A stretch of DNA of 64,000 nucleotides from Bacteroidota bacterium (GCA_019637975.1 JAHBUR010000016.1:1-64000), one strand, 5' to 3'; shown: positions 1-8,625, numbered from the stretch's first letter. The notes: generated by a model from the letters alone, not told the origin. A program made the numbers and translations.

Positions 1-740
1 CCTCTCAACTGTGCACGATAGCTCAGGTCGAGATCCTCCGTCAGTGTATCGGCCTGCCAGTTGCCCGCATCTTCGATGGCGGATTTGCGCCACACGCCTG
101 CGGTGCCGTTGAAGTTGATGAAGTAGCCGACTTTGTTGCGGACGGATTGTTCGATCACGAAATGCCCGTCGAGCGCCATGGCCTGCGTTCGTGTGAGCAG
201 CGAGTAGTCGAAGTTCAGATGTTCCCAGCGTGTCTGTACCATCCCGATAGCCGGGTCGGTATTGAAGTGTGGGATGGTCTTGAGCAGAAAATCCATTCTC
301 GGCACAAAATCGGCGTCGAAGATGGCAATGAACTCTCCTCGAGCCGATGCCAGTCCTTTCTTCAATGCTCCTGCCTTGAAACCCTCTCTGTTCGTGCGGC
401 GCACATGTCGGATATCGAAGCCAAGCTTGTGATACTTCTCGACATGCGCGGCAACCACATCAACCGTTTCATCCGTCGAATCATCAAGCACCTGAATCTC
501 CAGCTTCTCCTTCGGATAGATCATCGCGCAGGATGCCTCAATCAACCGGCCGACAACGTAGCGTTCGTTGTACACGGGCAACTGCACGGTGACAACAGGA
601 TACTCATCCAGGGATTGTACGGCGGGACGTTTCTGATCCTTGAATTTCAAATAGTAATAGATCATGATGAAGCCGTGCAATCCGAAGATGAACAGGATTG
701 ACAACGAAGTGATGTAGGCAATCAGTACAAATTCAGCCAT
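1..740 (-). CDS. Family 2 (cellulose synthase-like) membrane glycosyltransferase, C-terminus outside window
   Basis: Processive-type GT-A glycosyltransferase that would transfer sugars from a nucleotide sugar at the inner membrane; donor and acceptor cannot be told. Reading from ATG at 738-740, the first 246 codons are present. A membrane helix (LIAYITSLSILFIFGLHG) is followed by the GT2 fold: VQLPVYNE at the start of the nucleotide-binding half, LDDSTDET, the DxD-type FDADF, and TED in LTEDLDLS. The downstream QxxRW motif and C-terminal membrane helices would lie beyond base 1. It follows the lptE-like gene by about 40 bp on the same strand, so it is probably the last visible gene of the miaB operon. 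Family assignment is secure, substrate unknown. Confidence 0.9.
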   Translation of the reverse strand, partial: MAEFVLIAYITSLSILFIFGLHGFIMIYYYLKFKDQKRPAVQSLDEYPVVTVQLPVYNERYVVGRLIEASCAMIYPKEKLEIQVLDDSTDETVDVVAAHVEKYHKLGFDIRHVRRTNREGFKAGALKKGLASARGEFIAIFDADFVPRMDFLLKTIPHFNTDPAIGMVQTRWEHLNFDYSLLTRTQAMALDGHFVIEQSVRNKVGYFINFNGTAGVWRKSAIEDAGNWQADTLTEDLDLSYRAQLR

Positions 741-782
741 GATGACTTCTTTTTACACCTCTGATGTGGATACAATGATGGT

Positions 783-1301
783 TTACCAGCCGGATACTGT
801 TTCAAGCAAAATATCTTCCGAGATCTTCTTCATTGCTTCTTCCAGCCCAAGCTGGCGTTGGGCAAATCCGCCCCCCGAATCGTAGTCGCCGTAATTCGAG
901 AATGTCTTCTCGAACACCTTCTTCCGCATCTTCATATCCTGGAAAATCACCTTCACCGACATGTTGATGCGCCGTTTGTTTACTTGTTCGCTTCCTTGGG
1001 CTCCGGCCCCGACTGAAAGAATCTCATCACGAACGGGAAGAATCACGGTTTCAAGAATTGAATCAGACGCGCCGCGATCTGCCACTTCAAGACTGTTGTC
1101 ACTGATGAACAAATCCGTGAGCGTCGTTGTAAATTTCTCGCGCAAGCCAGCCTCGCCGAAACCCGATTGATCGTCAGCGAGAGGGATGGCAATCGTCTTC
1201 AAATGACTCGGCACAGATGCGCCTGTAAATGAGTAGCAACCCGCCAACGCGAGCATCCCAACGAGACTGACGAGTGTGATATCGGCGGTTCTGAGGTTCA
1301 T
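783..1301 (-). CDS. LptE-like outer-membrane lipoprotein
   Basis: Probable LPS-assembly lipoprotein, the partner that plugs and folds the LptD translocon in the outer membrane. The 172-residue product has an N-terminal hydrophobic signal ending in the lipobox LALAGC (Cys22). It is followed by YSFTGASVPSHLKTIAIP, the opening of LptE proteins in Chlorobi/Ignavibacteria, and then an alpha/beta body with no further membrane segment. Its start overlaps the stop of the sigma-54 activator by 4 bp, so translation is probably coupled. The assignment rests on sequence pattern and size; LptE families are very divergent, so a generic lipoprotein is the alternative. Confidence 0.75.
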   Translation of the reverse strand: MNLRTADITLVSLVGMLALAGCYSFTGASVPSHLKTIAIPLADDQSGFGEAGLREKFTTTLTDLFISDNSLEVADRGASDSILETVILPVRDEILSVGAGAQGSEQVNKRRINMSVKVIFQDMKMRKKVFEKTFSNYGDYDSGGGFAQRQLGLEEAMKKISEDILLETVSGW

Positions 1302-2446
1302 TCGAGATTGTATTCCTTGATTTTCCGATACAGCGTCCGCTCGCTGATGTTCAGCGCACGAGCCGCGGCACGACGGTTTCCTTTCGACCTGTGCAGCGCC
1401 TCAACGATCATTTTGTGTTCCATTTCGGCAAGCGAAAGTGTCACATCAGATTGTATAGCCATCGGGTCGGTGACTTGCTGTGCAACGTTTGCCATTGCCG
1501 CTGAATGCTCTTGCAATGCATTCTTGAGTTCCAGAACATCCGCCTTGATCTCCAGCAACGCCCGGAGAATCAATTCCCGTTCGGCCTGTTCAACGCTTCT
1601 GCCGGTTACGGCAGGAAGGTTCCGTCCTTCGGCTTTGGGCGAATGATATTCTTTGAGATACCTGCGTACGTCGTCGGGTTGAAGGATTTTCCCGCCCTCC
1701 AACACCAGCATGCTTTCCGTTACGTTGCGCAGTTCGCGTACGTTGCCCGGCCAATGATACTGCATCAATTCCCGCATCGCCTCGTCGGAAATGCCGCCGA
1801 ACTTCACATTGTTCTTGGCGGAAAGTTCTTCGACAAATGCTTTGAACAACACTGGCACATCTTCCCTGCGATCGCGCAGGGGTGGGATGGCAATGTTCAC
1901 CGAGCGGAGCCGATAGTACAAATCCGAGCGGAAGCGGTTGTTGCGGACTTCTCCCTCAAGATTCTTGTTCGTTGCGGCAATCACCCGCACGTTGACCCGC
2001 CGTGAAATGGACGAGCCTACACGAAGAAATTCCCCGTTTTCAAGAATACGCAAGAATTTCACCTGCGCTGAAAGCGGCATCTCGCCGATCTCATCCAGAA
2101 AAATCGTTCCGTTATCTGCCAGTTCGAAGTAGCCTTTACGTTCGCCGGCAGCCCCGGTAAACGAGCCGCGTTCATGCCCGAACAACTCGCTTTCGATAAT
2201 TCCTTCGGGAATCGCCCCGCTGTTTACGGTCACCAGCGGCTTTTTGCTTCTCGTGCTGGCGCCGTGAATCGCTTTTGCAATCACTTCCTTCCCGACGCCG
2301 CTTTCTCCCGTAATCATCACGGTGATGTCGGTAGGGGCAACCTGCTGCACTACCTCAACAATTTTCTTCATGGCAACAGATTCGCCGAGAATGCCGTGTT
2401 CTTCCTGAAAACTCGAGGGTGATATCTGTAGTGCCGAACTTTCCAT
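1298..2446 (-). CDS. Sigma-54-dependent transcriptional activator without receiver domain
   Basis: Bacterial enhancer-binding protein that uses ATP hydrolysis to open sigma-54 promoters. The 382 residues begin with only about 20 residues before the AAA+ domain: Walker A TGESGVGKE near residues 46-54, the sigma-54 contact loop as GSFTGA (94-99, a variant of GAFTGA), Walker B TIFLDE near 114-119, and the arginine-finger region YYRLRSVNIAIPPLRDR. A linker of roughly 80 residues leads to a C-terminal Fis-type helix-turn-helix (NRRAAARALNISERTLYRKI). No response-regulator receiver is present, so control must come from elsewhere, perhaps by expression level. It overlaps both neighbours and is thus embedded in an envelope/tRNA-modification operon. 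Target genes are unknown. Confidence 0.93.
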   Translation of the reverse strand: MESSALQISPSSFQEEHGILGESVAMKKIVEVVQQVAPTDITVMITGESGVGKEVIAKAIHGASTRSKKPLVTVNSGAIPEGIIESELFGHERGSFTGAAGERKGYFELADNGTIFLDEIGEMPLSAQVKFLRILENGEFLRVGSSISRRVNVRVIAATNKNLEGEVRNNRFRSDLYYRLRSVNIAIPPLRDRREDVPVLFKAFVEELSAKNNVKFGGISDEAMRELMQYHWPGNVRELRNVTESMLVLEGGKILQPDDVRRYLKEYHSPKAEGRNLPAVTGRSVEQAERELILRALLEIKADVLELKNALQEHSAAMANVAQQVTDPMAIQSDVTLSLAEMEHKMIVEALHRSKGNRRAAARALNISERTLYRKIKEYNLE

Positions 2447-3225
2447 TACCGGATAACAATGATGTAGTTCATGTTGAATTCGCGACGGATTGCGTCACCC
2501 GTTGCCCGGGCATCGGCGTCCGTGCTGTACGAGCCGACATACACAACGAACAGCTCCCGTCCTCCGCTGCTTTTCTGTGCAACTTCCGCCGGGTAATTGT
2601 GATATGTGAAGAATGATTTCTGCTTGTCCGCGTTTTCGTACGTTGAGAACGCGCCGACCTGCAGCGTGAATCTACCCGGCGAGGCGGGGGGCTGCGTGAC
2701 AGGGGGCTTCACCTCTTCGCTTCTCGGGGTCGACTCCGGTTGTGATATTTCGATGCTCGGAGTTGTGGGCGGTTCGGAGACTGTAGCGGAGGCTTGCGCG
2801 GTTGCTGTTTTCTGTTCGGAGATTACCGGCGCGGCAGGAGACAAACCCGCAACGTATTTCGAGTCGGGGTAATCCCGCTTCAACTGTTCGAGCTTCAGGT
2901 CTGCCGTCCGAAACAGCCCGATTGCATAGTAGAACTTGTACACTCTGTGCAGCGCATCGTCGGCCCATTCACTCGTCGGATGATTGTCGACGATATTCTG
3001 ATACAAACGAACCGCCTCTGCTCCGTCCGTTGTCATCAATGCCTGCAGGTACAACACGCCGGGATTCTTCGGATGTTGATTCAGAAGAGACGGAAGCTCG
3101 TTGCGGACAAGATCGGCTTGTCCGTTTTCGATCAGGGCGATATAGGTTTCGATGTTCGGCGATTGCGCAAACGACGCAACGCCGGTCAATGCCACCAATG
3201 TCAAGATCACGATACTCAGCTTCAT
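2446..3225 (-). CDS. Secreted TPR and SPOR domain protein
   Basis: Periplasmic protein likely to bind denuded peptidoglycan at division sites through its SPOR domain. The 259-residue product has a signal peptide (MKLSIVILTLVALTGVASFA), then TPR-like helices (about residues 25-130), a Ser/Thr/Pro-rich linker (about 130-180), and a C-terminal SPOR domain starting FTLQVGAFSTYENADKQ and ending in a beta strand (NYIIVIR). The start ATG (3223-3225) overlaps the stop of miaB and its stop overlaps the start of the sigma-54 activator, so it is translated from the same message. Domain calls are from motifs seen; the role in division is family knowledge. Confidence 0.85.
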   Translation of the reverse strand: MKLSIVILTLVALTGVASFAQSPNIETYIALIENGQADLVRNELPSLLNQHPKNPGVLYLQALMTTDGAEAVRLYQNIVDNHPTSEWADDALHRVYKFYYAIGLFRTADLKLEQLKRDYPDSKYVAGLSPAAPVISEQKTATAQASATVSEPPTTPSIEISQPESTPRSEEVKPPVTQPPASPGRFTLQVGAFSTYENADKQKSFFTYHNYPAEVAQKSSGGRELFVVYVGSYSTDADARATGDAIRREFNMNYIIVIR

Positions 3226-4571
3226 TGTGTCACCATCTCCGTCATGAATCCCGTCTTCAAATCAGAATGAGAACCCGCCCGTTTCCCGAACAGCGTTGCC
3301 GGGTTGCAGCGTTCGATCAAAATATCAACGTACTCGCCCGACGCTTCGCCGTTTTTCGAGAAGATGACGGTTCTGTTGGTGTCCGTTCGTCCCGTCCACT
3401 CTTCATCCGATTTCTTGCTCGGGCCTTCGACGAGAACCTGCTCGACTTTTCCGATCAGTTTCTGATTCAATTCCTGTGAGATTTTCTGCTGAAGCTGGGA
3501 GATTTCAAATACTCGCTGTCCCTTTACATCTTCGGGGATGTCATCCACCAGCTCCCACGCTTTCGTATTCTCGCGTGGAGAGTATTTGAATGTATACGCT
3601 CCGTCGTACCGGACTTCACGCATCAACTCAACCGTCATCCGGTGTTCTTCTTCAGTTTCAGACGGGAACCCGCTAATGATGTCGGTGGTGAGACTTGCAT
3701 CCGGCATCGCCGTTCTAATCTTCTCAACAAGTCCGAGATAATGTTCAATGGTGTAGGTACGGTTCATCAACTCCAAAATCCTGTTCGAGGCAGACTGAAC
3801 CGGCAGATGAATGTACTTGCAGATATTGCTGTTTGCCGCAATCGTCCCGATCAGCTTGTCGCTCATATCCTGCGGGTGGGATGTCGTGAAGCGAATCCGC
3901 ATGGTCCGGTCGACTTCAGCAACACTTCGCATCAGGTCGGCAAAATCGTATTCGCCGTCGCTGTACGAATTGACATTCTGCCCCAACAACGTCACCTCTT
4001 TGAAGCCGCGTTCGGCAAGGTTTCGTACCTCTTCCACAACGCTTGCCAGCGATCGGCTCCGTTCGCGGCCGCGTGTGAACGGAACAACGCAAAACGAGCA
4101 GAACTTGTCGCAGCCCCGCATGACGGAAAGCCACGCGCTGATACCGTCCGTGCGGAGGGGGACGATATCTTCGTAATTCTCGACCCGCGACAGCCGTGTG
4201 GCAATTCCTTTTTCTCCCACGAAGGCGTTTTCGATCAGTTCGGGAAGCTTCCGGTACTCGTCCGGCCCGACAACGAGATCAACCAACTTTTCTTCTTCCA
4301 CCAACTTGAAGCGCAGCCTTTCGGCCATACAGCCGAGGATCCCGATAAGCGTGCCCGGCCGCTGCTTTTTATACGTTCCGAACAGCCCGATCCGGCCGTA
4401 AATGCGCTGCTCGGCATTGTCGCGGATGGCGCACGTATTTACCAAAATCACGTCCGCAGCGGACATATCGTTGGTGAAGCCGTAGCCCTGCCGTGCGAGA
4501 ATGCCGCCGACAACCTCGCTGTCTGCCATGTTCATCTGGCAGCCATACGTTTCAATATAGACGCGCTTCAT
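3222..4571 (-). CDS. miaB: tRNA-2-methylthio-N6-dimethylallyladenosine synthase
   Basis: Radical SAM methylthiotransferase that adds the 2-methylthio group to i6A37 of tRNAs reading UNN codons. With ATG at 4569-4571 the protein is 449 residues, the normal size. An upstream in-frame ATG at 4625 would only add 18 non-conserved residues. Seen in order: MTTase N-domain opening RVYIETYGCQMN with cluster cysteines near 11, 47 and 81; the radical SAM CxxxCxxC in RGCDKFCSFC (154, 158, 161); and a C-terminal TRAM domain (about 370-440). It is the first gene of a five-gene minus-strand operon whose members overlap by 1-4 bp. Confidence 0.96.
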   Translation of the reverse strand: MKRVYIETYGCQMNMADSEVVGGILARQGYGFTNDMSAADVILVNTCAIRDNAEQRIYGRIGLFGTYKKQRPGTLIGILGCMAERLRFKLVEEEKLVDLVVGPDEYRKLPELIENAFVGEKGIATRLSRVENYEDIVPLRTDGISAWLSVMRGCDKFCSFCVVPFTRGRERSRSLASVVEEVRNLAERGFKEVTLLGQNVNSYSDGEYDFADLMRSVAEVDRTMRIRFTTSHPQDMSDKLIGTIAANSNICKYIHLPVQSASNRILELMNRTYTIEHYLGLVEKIRTAMPDASLTTDIISGFPSETEEEHRMTVELMREVRYDGAYTFKYSPRENTKAWELVDDIPEDVKGQRVFEISQLQQKISQELNQKLIGKVEQVLVEGPSKKSDEEWTGRTDTNRTVIFSKNGEASGEYVDILIERCNPATLFGKRAGSHSDLKTGFMTEMVTQ

Positions 4572-4795
4572 TGAGTATGACAAAACTGAATGGGCTTGGG
4601 GGTGAAAAAAATCTATCCAAAGCATGACAGATATACAATCAGGGTGGGTTAAATGAGAGTTAAATGATTTTAATTGCTAAGGATTTTGTGCGAAGTGGAA
4701 CAGGAAATGCCAATTCGTCACGCCTTCGGGTGGAAGGGGTGTGTGACAAAAAGTGAGAGGGAGGGAGAGGCGATTCCTATCGTCCGATGGAGTCG

Positions 4796-4814
4796 GTTTT
4801 CCGATTCGGAAAAC
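4796..4814. repeat. Perfect palindrome of the GTAG...CTAC kind
   Basis: GTTTTCC and GGAAAAC form a 7-bp stem around GATTC. The outer sequence continues CGCCCCTAC to base 4821, so the reverse strand reads GTAGGGGCG then the stem. No T-tract follows, so it is not a typical terminator. It resembles the palindromes at 4851-4877 and 39036-39060. Confidence 0.6.
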
Positions 4815-4850
4815 GCCCCTACGGTTGAAAGCTTCAGGTTTTAAGCTGGA

Positions 4851-4877
4851 GTAGAACGGATCGCCGATCCGTTCTAC
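4851..4877. repeat. Perfect 12-bp-arm palindrome
   Basis: GTAGAACGGATC, 3-base spacer GCC, then GATCCGTTCTAC: all 12 bases pair. It begins with GTAG and ends with CTAC like the other intergenic palindromes of the window. No T-tract follows. Confidence 0.75.
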
Positions 4878-4888
4878 AGAAGCTCGCG

Positions 4889-4945
4889 GTCACGGCGGCC
4901 GTGTCCAATCGGTGGCTGTGATGATTGTTGGGGTGTTGCTGTCAC
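4889..4945. repeat. Left copy of an imperfect direct repeat
   Basis: Shares the 11-mer TGTCCAATCGG and the end TTGCTGTCAC/ATGCTGTCAC, with similar bases between, with 6672-6729. The two copies flank the T9SS gene at 5025-6630. Its last bases overlap the -35 region of the promoter at 4936, so part of the similarity could be functional. Confidence 0.4.
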
Positions 4946-4964
4946 GTCAAGTACTTTGTATCTT
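4936..4964 (+). promoter_or_regulatory. Probable sigma-70 promoter of the T9SS surface protein
   Basis: TTGCTG (4936-4941), 17-bp spacer, TATCTT (4959-4964), with TTTG directly before the -10. This is the layout found before several other genes in the window. It leaves a leader of about 50 nt carrying AAGGAGG before the ATG at 5025. Confidence 0.5.
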
Positions 4965-5024
4965 GGAAACGAAAACTGCTCTCTCACATAATCTCTTCAC
5001 GCATTCATCGCGAAGGAGGCCACC

Positions 5025-6630
5025 ATGAGATATCACCTTGCATTTCTGTTGCTGGTCACTCTGGCGGTTGGGAGTTCTGCCCAACAATTTGAATGGGCAA
5101 ATGTCCACCCCCTCGTCCTTACGTCAAATTACAACACGGTGCGGAACGTCCTCACTCTTGACACCGCGGACAATCCTGTCTCCGGGCGGCTTGTGCGAAC
5201 GGTATCGGGCAACTTCGGCGAATCTGTGATTGAGAAACTCAATACGTCCGGAACCACGATCTTTTCGGACACCCTCTTTGGCAAAGTCTTTCTGCAACAC
5301 CTTACATCCGACAACAACAATAACCTGATTGTCGCCGGCCTGTTCCGGGACACGATTCGCGTCGATACCGCCATGCGAACACTTCCTTCGTCGAACCTGG
5401 TTCATAGCTTCATTATGAAACTCGATCCTGATGGAAGATTGGTATGGTTGAGAGACATGACGCAGACAAATCCGATCGTCAAGGAGATTTTTTCTTTGAA
5501 GTCCGACAGGGATAACAACATCTGGGCGGCGACTTCACCGGGTTTCCCTACTTCGTATGTGATGAAGCTGGATGGAAATGGAAATGAAGTCGCCTCGTTC
5601 CAGCAGATCAATGCCCGTATCATATCAAGCCTGGCAATTGATGCTGAGGGTAATGTTTGGGCTGCCGGTTCCACGTTCGATGGCAGCCACTCGTTCAATG
5701 GATTGCAAGTCACGGCTCCCTACCCGTACAACATCTATGTCGTACGGTATTCACCGAGCGGAGCGGCCCCTTTCGTGCGGTTCGTTCAGGATATCACACT
5801 CCCGTCTCCCCTTCTTGCTGCAACAGGTCGAGATGTGATCATGGGGGGGGAGACTTCTTGCGCCCACATCGTTCGGCGGGCTTCCGGCACACGGCCCGCG
5901 CTGGGTGTATGACTTGTATTCGACAAGGATCGATTCGAGCGGATCATTCGTCTGGCTCACTGAGGTCCCGTTTGAGGTTGGAGGTGACGCCGGTCCTGGT
6001 GAAGGGCCGTTCCTCGCAACGAGTCCCGATGGTTCAGTCATTGCCACTGGGTTCACTCGGGGAACTTTGAACTGGGGAAACGGGGTGGTCACGCAAGCGC
6101 AAAGCACAACGGACATTCTCGTGATCAACCATTCCTTTTCTGATGGGACAGTGCGGTGGGCGAAGACGGCCGGAGGCGTGTACTACAACAGGGGAGATGC
6201 CGTTGCCATTGATCGCCGCGGAGCGATCTACGTTGCCGGCATGGTGGGAGTGAATGCCCGCTTCGACTCACTTCAGTTCACCGGGGAAGAGATTAACACC
6301 TTCATTGCGAGAATCGGTCCCGGCGGAGCTACATCGGTTGGTGATGAGCCACAGCCGTACGAGTTTTCTTTGCATCAGAATTACCCGAATCCGTTCAACC
6401 CCACGACAACAATTACATTCAGCATTCCCGTCGGGATGGGGCAAGCCCCGTCAATACTGAAGGTTTATGATCTGCTCGGAAGGGAAGTGGCAACGTTGGT
6501 GAACGGGCAGCGGAATCCGGGAATGTACAAGGTCACTTGGAATGCGGAAGGCGCCGCCAGCGGTGTGTACATTTGCCGGTTAACTACAGGCGGCTTAACG
6601 GCAACACGGAAGCTTTTGCTGGTTCGCTGA
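5025..6630 (+). pseudogene. Frameshifted secreted protein with T9SS C-terminal sorting domain
   Basis: Two abutting reading frames make one protein of about 534 residues. The first (5025-5912) has a signal peptide (MRYHLAFLLLVTLAVGSSAQ) and repeats of a beta-propeller-like pattern (FIMKLDPDGRLVW, YVMKLDGNGNEV, WAAGSTFDG), as in outer-surface SBBP/beta-propeller proteins. The second continues the same repeats (GPRWVYDLYSTRIDSSGSFVW) and ends with QNYPNPFNPTTTITFSIP and VYDLLGREVATLV, the T9SS sorting domain. Frames switch at a run of eight G (5843-5850): removing one G joins ATG GGG GGG AGA and restores one frame. The upstream frame alone would make a protein without the sorting domain. Either phase-variable, decayed or a sequencing error. 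It has its own promoter and a good ribosome site. Confidence 0.8.
5843..5850 (+). repeat. Homopolymer of eight G at the frameshift
   Basis: G8 inside the coding region, exactly where the reading frame changes. G7 would give the full-length protein. Such tracts are typical slipped-strand mispairing sites. Confidence 0.85.
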
Positions 6631-6671
6631 AGAATATTGCGGGTTTGCGGCGTTCGTTCTTAAACTGGGTC

Positions 6672-6729
6672 GTCATGGCATCGATGTCCAATCGGCAGGC
6701 CGTGACGACTAAAGCGATGATGCTGTCAC
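6672..6729. repeat. Right copy of an imperfect direct repeat
   Basis: Partner of 4889-4945: GTCATGGC, TGTCCAATCGG, GGCCGTGACGA and ATGCTGTCAC correspond in order to the left copy with one gap. It runs into the inverted-repeat element at 6723-6759. Confidence 0.4.
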
Positions 6730-6759
6730 AGATCGCAAGCTGTGCATGTTTGCTGTGAC
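6723..6759. repeat. CTGTCAC-N19-TTTGCTGTGAC element next to a stop codon
   Basis: CTGTCAC, 19 bases, TTTGCTGTGAC; the same two motifs with the same spacing occur at 10597-10633. Here it touches the stop codon (6760-6762) of the minus-strand gene. The arms GTCAC/GTGAC can pair. Confidence 0.5.
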
Positions 6760-7389
6760 TCAAGCCGTCAATTTTTCCTTAATGATCCTCAGGCACAGCA
6801 CAATCTGTTTCTTTGCGATATCGCCCTGCTTAATGACAACGTTGAGTACTTTCTCCTTCCGTTCTGGGCTGCCGACTGAACTCGGATTGCAACAGGCATG
6901 GACATATTTTTCAAATATGAAATGGTATTGTCTTATCGTTGCATAGGTAGTTGAAAGCGAACCCAATAGGTCGGGATCATTTAGCCACTGGAGTTCTCCC
7001 CCATCAGAGAATGCATTCCATGATTCTAGCCGAACTGGAAAGAAGTTGTCAAGAACATCCTTGTGGAATTCGTTGATCGCATTTTGGTTCTCATTAAGTT
7101 CCGCGTCCAGCAAACTTAGGATCTTCTTGACACGCGCATTTGTTTCCCTTTTTCGCTCGCTCTCGCTTCTCAAGCGAGCCATCCGATCAAGCCATAGTGC
7201 AATGGGGAACCCCAAAGCAACGCCAAATATAGTGGAAAGGAGATTGGATAGAAAATCTGCACAGAATGCTTGATCGAACACATCTACCTCGTTTGTGCTA
7301 GCTAACTTTCGGGGGCGTCGTTTTGATGAGCTGGGCGGCCGCCTCATGGACTCAAATTGTATTTTTCTCTCACGGCGCGCAGGGTCCAC
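6760..7389 (-). CDS. Unknown membrane-anchored helical protein
   Basis: Not recognised. The 209-residue product (GTG start at 7389; ATG at 7347 is a possible alternative) has a basic N-terminus, one clear membrane segment (FLSNLLSTIFGVALGFPIALWL, about residues 46-67), then a charged helix likely to form a coiled coil (RLRSESERKRETNARVKKIL) and a soluble helical domain. It lies alone on the minus strand between plus-strand genes. Its upstream promoter (7425-7453) matches that of the other minus-strand insert (12575-12603), and its stop touches a repeat shared with that insert. Likely an acquired accessory gene; function unknown. Confidence 0.65.
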   Translation of the reverse strand: MDPARRERKIQFESMRRPPSSSKRRPRKLASTNEVDVFDQAFCADFLSNLLSTIFGVALGFPIALWLDRMARLRSESERKRETNARVKKILSLLDAELNENQNAINEFHKDVLDNFFPVRLESWNAFSDGGELQWLNDPDLLGSLSTTYATIRQYHFIFEKYVHACCNPSSVGSPERKEKVLNVVIKQGDIAKKQIVLCLRIIKEKLTA

Positions 7390-7424
7390 GTTTGCCCCGA
7401 CAGTCCGAGAAAAACTGCCCCTTC

Positions 7425-7453
7425 ACTCTACCAAATCCCACCTCCAAAGTCAA
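7425..7453 (-). promoter_or_regulatory. Promoter of unknown gene, shared with 12575-12603
   Basis: On the minus strand: TTGACT, 17-bp spacer ending GGTGGGATTTGG, TAGAGT. The last 12 spacer bases and both hexamers are identical to those upstream of the gene at 11880-12485, beyond what a promoter consensus requires. Confidence 0.6.
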
Positions 7454-7533
7454 GACGGAACTGCACATCACCGCCTCCCCTTTAGTTTCACCGAAAATAC
7501 AATTACATTGGCTGCACAAAATCCCCCACAACC

Positions 7534-8625
7534 ATGCAAATGTTTTTCGTTGCCGGCATCGGCATCGCCGTATTCATCGAAATCCTCCTGATCAGCAAGA
7601 AGAACAAATCCGGATCGGACAAGATTCTGACCTTCTGGATGTTCCTGATTCTCGTCCATCTGTTCGTGTTCTATATGTTCTTCACACGAGAGGTGCACAA
7701 CTTCCCCTTTCTTTTGGGTATTGAACACCCGCTTCCGCTTCTTCATGGCGTATTCTTGTATTTCTACGTCGCCTCATTGACGAAACAGTTGCCCGAAAAG
7801 AAGTCGCTATTAGTCCTGCATTTCCTGCCGGCAGCACTGATGTACGCATATCTCGCAACATTCTTTGTTCTTCCCTCTGAACAGAAAATCGAAGTGTACA
7901 AGAATCGCGGCGCAGGGTACGAGATGTTCAATATGCTGAAATCGTATGCCTATTCGCTGTCGGGAATAGTCTATGTAATCTGGTCGGCGATACTCCTTAA
8001 GAGGCACCAACGCAACATCCGTGACCAATTTTCCGCTCTCGAAAAAATCAATCTGCAATGGCTGCAACTCCTGACGTTCGGGCTGGGGGGTATCTGGTTT
8101 CTTGTGATCTTCTTCGGAACGGATGTTCTGATTTTCTCGGGTGTTGTTGTCTTTATCTTCTTGATAGGCTTCTTTGGAATCCGGCAAGCGGATATCTTTG
8201 CCCGAACCGCTGCACCGATCGAGGAGAAGGAGCCGAAGGAGAAATATCAGAAGTCGGGATTGACGGAAGATGTCTCCGAAGAGTTGCATAAGGAACTGAA
8301 ACGGCTGATGGCAGACGGGGCATTGTACAAAAACAGCGAACTGTCGATCAGTGACCTCGCATCCACACTCGGCGTGCACCCGAACTATCTCTCTCAAGTC
8401 ATAAATCAGAAAGAGAAGAAGAACTTCTACGATTTTGTGAATACGTACCGGATTGAAGAATTCAAGCGGCTGATCGGACTGCAAAAAAACCGGCAGTTCA
8501 CCCTTCTTTCATTGGCCCACGAGTGCGGATTCAGCTCAAAAACGGCGTTCAACCGAAGTTTTAAGAAAGCCACCGGTTTGACCCCCTCCCAACACGTCTC
8601 TGCTCAAAACCAACCTGAAACCTGA
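7534..8625 (+). CDS. Membrane-bound AraC-family transcriptional regulator
   Basis: 363 residues. The N-terminal two-thirds is hydrophobic with about six or seven membrane helices (for example VAGIGIAVFIEILLI, ILTFWMFLILVHLFVFYMFF, IWFLVIFFGTDVLIF), followed by a linker and a C-terminal AraC/XylS DNA-binding domain with two helix-turn-helices (SISDLASTLGVHPNYLSQVINQ and FTLLSLAHECGFSSKTAFNR; closing GLTPSQHV). This architecture, a membrane sensor fused to AraC, is common in Bacteroidota. It would sense an envelope or extracellular signal and act on nearby genes, possibly the hydrolase gene that follows. The ligand is unknown. Confidence 0.88.
   Translation: MQMFFVAGIGIAVFIEILLISKKNKSGSDKILTFWMFLILVHLFVFYMFFTREVHNFPFLLGIEHPLPLLHGVFLYFYVASLTKQLPEKKSLLVLHFLPAALMYAYLATFFVLPSEQKIEVYKNRGAGYEMFNMLKSYAYSLSGIVYVIWSAILLKRHQRNIRDQFSALEKINLQWLQLLTFGLGGIWFLVIFFGTDVLIFSGVVVFIFLIGFFGIRQADIFARTAAPIEEKEPKEKYQKSGLTEDVSEELHKELKRLMADGALYKNSELSISDLASTLGVHPNYLSQVINQKEKKNFYDFVNTYRIEEFKRLIGLQKNRQFTLLSLAHECGFSSKTAFNRSFKKATGLTPSQHVSAQNQPET

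Larger units (their letters stand above)
4572..5024. other. Intergenic region with palindromes and a promoter
   Basis: This gap of about 450 bp between the divergent miaB operon and the frameshifted T9SS gene has no convincing ORF. It holds two perfect palindromes (4796-4814 and 4851-4877), a 57-bp segment (4889-4945) resembling 6672-6729 on the other side of the T9SS gene, a likely sigma-70 promoter for the plus-strand gene (4936-4964) and a good ribosome-binding site AAGGAGG just before 5025. Confidence 0.7.

Noticed and set aside
6672-6762. Integron attC site after the unknown gene
   Set aside because: Inverted repeat present, but no GTTRRRY/RYYYAAC core sites and no integrase in the window.
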